This document shows, piece by piece, positions 8,601 to 11,668 of a stretch of 11,668 bases of DNA. The first letter of the stretch is position 1; each line of letters starts with the position of its first letter. The stretch is from Calditrichia bacterium (GTDB lineage Bacteria > Calditrichota > Calditrichia > Calditrichales > Calditrichaceae): NCBI GenBank assembly GCA_027039465.1, contig JALWEA010000285.1, positions 1-11,668 on the forward strand, in the 5' to 3' direction. The notes under the pieces were generated by a model. The model saw only the letters and a list, made by a program, of their open reading frames with translations. It did no database searches and was not told the origin of the DNA. A program made the position numbers and the translations under genes.

Positions 8601-8657
8601 ACCGGAAAACGGACGGTGAAAATTGCACCCATCGTTGTCGGAACGATTTTGAAATAA
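5610..8657 (+). CDS. Secreted lamin-tail/OB-fold multidomain protein with FlgD-like C-terminus
   Basis: The 1015-residue product has a signal peptide (about 1-16, ending LLFAQ) and no later membrane helix. Residues about 18-250 resemble a lamin-tail domain (start LLVTEVFVPP, with FVEIANETNQTIDLS). Two tandem units follow, at about 258-579 and 588-904. Each has an Ig-like part and two OB-fold-like domains; shared motifs are Y-x-Q-D-E-S-G-x-G-I-N (424, 755), P-I-P-A-V (484, 810) and W-D-T-A-x-L-D-L-S (539, 864). The tail (about 940-1010, LRLFDLSGRMV then WDGRNQLGQLVPLGTY) is a FlgD-like Ig domain, often a sorting signal in FCB bacteria. Lamin-tail plus OB-fold domains occur in secreted nucleases such as the ExeM and YhcR types, but no nuclease motif is seen here. 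I infer a surface-exposed binding protein, perhaps for nucleic acid; ligand binding by these OB folds is not shown. Only 15 nt separate it from the next gene. Confidence 0.93.
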   Translation: MHRFFLLFLLPALLFAQSHLLVTEVFVPPASDANQAFVEIANETNQTIDLSQRYLANYNTYYQIVEGQYPITSQFFLAKFPSFTILPGEVKTVALDGAAYLNTFGKRADFEIKSTDAKTPDMNVIKMGDNPSLETLKGMIILFYWDGQSDLVKDVDYIPWGLTAFNSVWMDKSGVQIDGPDADSQTSAYANDLPKAQQKAISSIPSGQSLQRNGVDEIDEVTTDGNGITGHDEATENWQLSFKTAAPTPGSFSAVAGDGTGSVIISPDTVHANETHDFVLSFSTDETYELTKIEIDVPQGFPWSHQVSDVILQGDAFASAQVVVNQNIITIQNASLNQQQSGTVTLKNLATPSDPGKYAFQVKTATANGHLTPIAIFPAVTVIKTLTIADIQNNVSEYEGKQVTIEAVVTVGVNVLRTDRTSAYVQDESGRGINLSDQSTNHPELKRGNRVRITGTVSNYVGKYNDVTTQIENFTLSVLSTDNPIPAVSTLSCAAAGDIDLEGTFVETAGVITDKAEGVGGGTNMTIEDASGTLPLRIWDTAGLDLSGFNVGDTIRVRGVISSYRLAPQLLVCYQQDIVKSSLPKTISGTGTVSVQPDSVGKGETVSLTFTAKGTLPDTLGSLSLTIPDEWNWSGNAADIVLDQAFAGLTPAINGKTITLNGFVLTNSNTGGMVISNLQSPDADTASVFVVKTAPANGILATIADPPVVLVGKGTNQKTITIKEARQKPTGSTVTVKGVVTIGAGILRTNFTDAYIQDESGYGINVYQPGGLDARIKRGNLVVVTGTLKEYQGKLELQEEKVVVLKKDQPIPAVREMSTFDASRALFEGSFVQVKGLISSITSAGGGTTIYINDGSGEVGVRVWDTANLDLSAFQIGDYIVVRGVCSVYKGAGQILLGYQEDIIPVGQIEGIVSLKVPPKPFAPDEGEKLPIEYSAGSAHTHVTLRLFDLSGRMVTTLFDGKGLPFPITKEWDGRNQLGQLVPLGTYICHLEVVNNNTGKRTVKIAPIVVGTILK

Positions 8658-8672
8658 CAAGAAGGCAAAAAG

Positions 8673-9554
8673 ATGCGAACGATATTTTTATTTGTTTTAT
8701 TAGTAACGGTTTTTTCACAAAGTTTACGGGCCGGTGTGTTTGACAACCGATACCCTTCGGCGCAAGCCGCCGCCATGAGCAATGCCACCGTGGCATTAAT
8801 CGGCGATGTTTGGGCGCCCTATTACAATCCGGCCGGTCTGGCTAACGTAAACGGCATCCAGGTTGCCTCGGCCGTGCAGCGCTTGTTCAATCAGCCGTTT
8901 TTACAGAACGCTTTTTTCGGCGCCGCCATGCCGCTTCCAGGTAAGTACGGAACCATTGCCGTTAACTTTGAATTTTTCGGCGTTAAATACAGCGGAGCAA
9001 CCCTTTCCAGAGAAAACACCTTTACGATCTCTCACGGATTTTATTTGATGAACGACATCCATTCCAGTTTGTCGTTCGGTTACAACTTACGCTACTACTA
9101 CTGGGATTTGGGACAATCCGTCGAAAACCGCAGCTTAGGCTCCGCCAGCGCATTCGGGTTGGATTTAGGCCTGCAAGGCACCCTGTATCACCGAATTTTC
9201 GGCGGCGTTTACGCTTACAATATTAATGCGCCCAGCATGGGCAAATACACCAAACACGATTTGCCGCAGCGCATCGTTGTCGGAGCAGGGTATCGCCCCA
9301 TCAGCAGCGTAACAACCACCATTAGTTTGGACAAAACCATCGGCTTCGATACCCAGGTTTTGGGCGGCTTTGAGTTTCGCCCGATCCCCTGGCTGGCCTT
9401 GCGCGTGGGCGCAGGCACGCAGCCCAATCGCATTTCCGCCGGATTCGGCATCCGGTTTAAAGGCTTTGTCCTGGACTATTCGTTCCGCAATCACCCGGTT
9501 TTGCCCGAAACGCACAAAATCGGCCTGATGTACTTTTTCGGAAAGCAAAACTGA
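8673..9554 (+). CDS. PorV/PorQ-like outer-membrane beta-barrel protein
   Basis: The 293-residue product has a signal peptide (about 1-20, ending SLRA) and the N-terminal signature of the PorV/PorQ (UPF0164-like, FadL-related) family: an A-rich stretch A-A-A-M-S-N-A-T-V-A-L near 32-42, then YYNPAGLA at 50-57. Alternating aromatic and glycine-rich strands run to the end, which closes with a strand rich in aromatics (LMYFFGKQN). The length is usual for the family. In type IX secretion PorV carries cargo to the cell-surface attachment machinery; PorQ-like relatives have related or unknown roles. AGAAGG (8660-8665) lies 7 nt before the ATG, a good ribosome binding site. Placement directly after a gene whose product ends in a FlgD-like tail suggests it helps export or anchor that protein, but this is inference. 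Many paralogues exist in FCB genomes, so the exact subfamily is uncertain. Confidence 0.88.
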   Translation: MRTIFLFVLLVTVFSQSLRAGVFDNRYPSAQAAAMSNATVALIGDVWAPYYNPAGLANVNGIQVASAVQRLFNQPFLQNAFFGAAMPLPGKYGTIAVNFEFFGVKYSGATLSRENTFTISHGFYLMNDIHSSLSFGYNLRYYYWDLGQSVENRSLGSASAFGLDLGLQGTLYHRIFGGVYAYNINAPSMGKYTKHDLPQRIVVGAGYRPISSVTTTISLDKTIGFDTQVLGGFEFRPIPWLALRVGAGTQPNRISAGFGIRFKGFVLDYSFRNHPVLPETHKIGLMYFFGKQN

Positions 9555-9582
9555 AACCTATTCAAACGGGTAATAAAATTTT

Positions 9583-11668
9583 ATGAAATCATTAAATAAA
9601 CAAAATCAACATTCTTTGAACGGAACCAAGCAAAAATATTTTTTGGCGAATCCATCCGTCGGCCGCGCGTTTAGCCGTAGGCGCTATTTACTCCTGGCGT
9701 TGCTTGCCGTTGTGCTGACCGTCGCTTCGTTACAGGCGCAAACCAAATTGGACATCAATCGTGCCACTTATCAACAGATCACACAACTGCCCGTTAATGA
9801 GCAATTGGCCAAAAAACTGTACGACTACATTCGTTTTGAAGGATATTTAACAAGCATCTACCAACTTTGGGACATTCCCGGCATGGATGCGGCAACCTTT
9901 AAGAAATTAAAAGACCGCATTGCCATTGTGCCGGTAAAGCAGCAATCATTGGTTCAGGAGCGGATCGAACAAATTTACTATCGTCTGGAACGTTGGTCAT
10001 CGGGAGAAGGCATTAACAGCGATTTCGTGGATTTGTGGATCGAAAAAGCACTGGAACCGCTCAACATTAACACCATCAGCTACGAAGATTTGGTCAATCT
10101 GCAAAATGTTTCGCCCGTCGATGCCGTGGCCATTTTAAAACAACGCCAATTAATCCATTGGTTCCGCAACAGCCGCGACCTGCGTTACACACCAGGACTT
10201 TCCAATTACGCCTATCGCAGCGTGCGCAATTTTGTTCAGTACTCCAACACCTCGCTGGCCGACTGGCACGGCAGCATTCTCATGCGCATGGACAACACAC
10301 CGTTCATGGCCAAGGATGCGGAACAGTCCAACGTGGCACAAAATTTGGATTTGGTGGAAAACAAAGAAACGGCAGCCAATCAACTGCCGGCCATGTATTA
10401 CAAGGCACGCTTCAGCAAAGGTAAGACCGTTGACTTCGGTTTGGCCTACGTGCGCACGGTCGGCGAACCCATGCATTACGCCCTGACTAAGCCTTTCCAC
10501 CTGCCAGAGATGAAATTCAACATTACCTTTAAGGATTTCCGTTGGAAAGACATCTTGCTGCGTAAACTGATTTTGGGCTATTACAAGGTTAGTTTCGGCC
10601 AGGGCATCATCATGGAGAACACGGATTTCTTCATGCCCCGTAAATCCGGTTACGGCTTTCGCAAACGCTTTAACGGCATCTCCGGCGACCTTTCCCGTAC
10701 GCGTGAATATGCCCTGCGCGGTTTGGCCTTTGAAATGAACTACCATCGTCTGCGTGGTATCGGCTTTGTCTCTTACAACAACCGCGATGCGATTCTCAAC
10801 AGAAAAAAGTACGACGGACGTTATTCCTTTAACCATTTCATCGTTTTAAACCAGCGCTTAAATTACACTCCAGGCGACACCCTGCGCGGCCCGGAATTAA
10901 GCTGGTTGAATTCGGTTAAAGAGCTCACCTACGGCAGCCATTTGCAATACACCTTTGCGCCCGGCACCTTTTTAGGCCTCAGCTATTACGAAAGCGCTTA
11001 CAATCGCTACTTAGACCCCGATCCTTACGGCATTGTCGGCACCGATTACAAAGGCCAGCAGAATTGGGATTTGCGCCGTACCACGGCCGATGCCGAAATT
11101 CTGCAAGCTTACGGCGGCCCGGTTTCCAGAGGCAGCAATCCCTTTTGGAGCAAGGCGCTGTCTTTCCGTCGTGTGTACGGCTTCAATTTCCAAACGGTGT
11201 GGCGCAACATTGCCTTGCAGGGCGAATACGGTATTTTGGATAAAAGCAGTCAAGGTTTTAAGCTGGGTGCAGGGCCAAGAGCGTTCGTACTTTCCGCCTA
11301 TTGGCAAAGCGAAACGTTTAACGTTTTGGCGTTGTACCGCAATTATGATTTGGGATTTGACAATCCCTACCAACGCTCCTTTTCCAATTATCAGCGTTAC
11401 AAAGGCACCCTGTTCGAAAAATATTATTATTTGCAATCGCCTTTGTACGGTCAATTGTACCTGAACAATCCGCAATCACAGGCGGAAGAAGGCTTCTTCA
11501 TTAGTACGTATTACCAAATGTTCCGTCCGTTGACTTTCCGCATGGATTACGATAATTGGATGCGCAAATCCGATGCGGCCAAGCACTACCGTTTGGTTGG
11601 TACCGTTGACTACCGTCCGGTTTACCCGCTGGATATTCAGTTGCGGCAAAAATGGCAATCCCGTGAAC
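9583..11668 (+). CDS. Helix-hairpin-helix protein with C-terminal outer-membrane barrel-like region (3' partial)
   Basis: The reading frame is open from ATG 9583 to the window end, giving 695 codons without a stop. A long n-region precedes a hydrophobic signal (about 35-52, ending SLQAQ). Residues 56-117 (LDINRATYQQITQLPV, then LWDIPGMDAATFKKLKDRI) and 159-220 (LNINTISYEDLVNLQNV, then LRYTPGLSNYAYRSV) each look like a pair of helix-hairpin-helix motifs of the ComEA type, which bind DNA backbone. From about 228 onward the protein is rich in Tyr, Phe, Gly and Asn with alternating polar and apolar residues and no predicted helix, as expected for a large outer-membrane beta-barrel. The gene starts 28 nt after the PorV-like gene, with no strong ribosome binding site, so translation may depend on the upstream gene. 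A TTG at 9643 would give a more compact signal peptide but also lacks a binding site. DNA binding or uptake is inferred from the motifs and is unproven. Confidence 0.88.
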   Translation, partial: MKSLNKQNQHSLNGTKQKYFLANPSVGRAFSRRRYLLLALLAVVLTVASLQAQTKLDINRATYQQITQLPVNEQLAKKLYDYIRFEGYLTSIYQLWDIPGMDAATFKKLKDRIAIVPVKQQSLVQERIEQIYYRLERWSSGEGINSDFVDLWIEKALEPLNINTISYEDLVNLQNVSPVDAVAILKQRQLIHWFRNSRDLRYTPGLSNYAYRSVRNFVQYSNTSLADWHGSILMRMDNTPFMAKDAEQSNVAQNLDLVENKETAANQLPAMYYKARFSKGKTVDFGLAYVRTVGEPMHYALTKPFHLPEMKFNITFKDFRWKDILLRKLILGYYKVSFGQGIIMENTDFFMPRKSGYGFRKRFNGISGDLSRTREYALRGLAFEMNYHRLRGIGFVSYNNRDAILNRKKYDGRYSFNHFIVLNQRLNYTPGDTLRGPELSWLNSVKELTYGSHLQYTFAPGTFLGLSYYESAYNRYLDPDPYGIVGTDYKGQQNWDLRRTTADAEILQAYGGPVSRGSNPFWSKALSFRRVYGFNFQTVWRNIALQGEYGILDKSSQGFKLGAGPRAFVLSAYWQSETFNVLALYRNYDLGFDNPYQRSFSNYQRYKGTLFEKYYYLQSPLYGQLYLNNPQSQAEEGFFISTYYQMFRPLTFRMDYDNWMRKSDAAKHYRLVGTVDYRPVYPLDIQLRQKWQSRE

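Noticed and set aside
10150..10836. 228-residue minus-strand reading frame opposite the HhH-barrel gene
   Set aside because: The opposite strand encodes a continuous protein with a signal peptide and recognisable motifs. The antisense frame is a by-product of codon bias and has no recognisable domain.
11011..11475. Overlapping reading frames on both strands within the HhH-barrel gene
   Set aside because: The sense frame of the HhH-barrel gene runs through without a stop and keeps barrel-like composition; these are shadows.

Overview
The window reads as chromosomal DNA of a Gram-negative bacterium of the Fibrobacterota-Chlorobiota-Bacteroidota (FCB) kind, possibly Calditrichota. The hints are an outer-membrane protein of the PorV/PorQ type, a secreted multidomain protein ending in a FlgD-like Ig domain of the sort used as a sorting tail, and a hybrid kinase with a two-component-regulator propeller. 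The taxon is inferred from gene content and is not fixed by any marker gene.

Layout: positions 1-665 hold no convincing gene. They carry a 122-bp direct repeat (1-122 and 459-580) and three copies of a module of small perfect hairpins. Positions 666-4574 (minus strand) encode a 1302-residue membrane hybrid histidine kinase: signal peptide, beta-propeller sensor, Y_Y_Y domain, one membrane helix, PAS, HisKA, HATPase and receiver, with no DNA-binding output domain. Positions 4575-5609 form a long divergent intergenic region with a fourth hairpin module, a complex inverted-repeat cluster, short tandem repeats, a weak promoter candidate and a foldable leader.

Positions 5610-11668 (plus strand) hold three closely spaced genes that look like one operon. 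The first encodes a 1015-residue secreted protein with a lamin-tail-like N-terminus, two tandem copies of an Ig-like plus two OB-fold unit, and a FlgD-like C-terminus. The second encodes a 293-residue PorV/PorQ-like outer-membrane beta-barrel. The third, cut by the window end, encodes a protein with ComEA-like helix-hairpin-helix repeats followed by a long aromatic-rich segment that looks like an outer-membrane beta-barrel.

The most interesting reading is that this operon makes a cell-surface nucleic-acid-binding apparatus. Lamin-tail plus OB-fold architecture is known from secreted nucleases, but no nuclease domain is present here; helix-hairpin-helix repeats are known from the DNA-uptake protein ComEA; and a PorV-like protein could help deliver the first gene product to the surface. 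This is inference from domain content. The divergent kinase may or may not regulate the operon.
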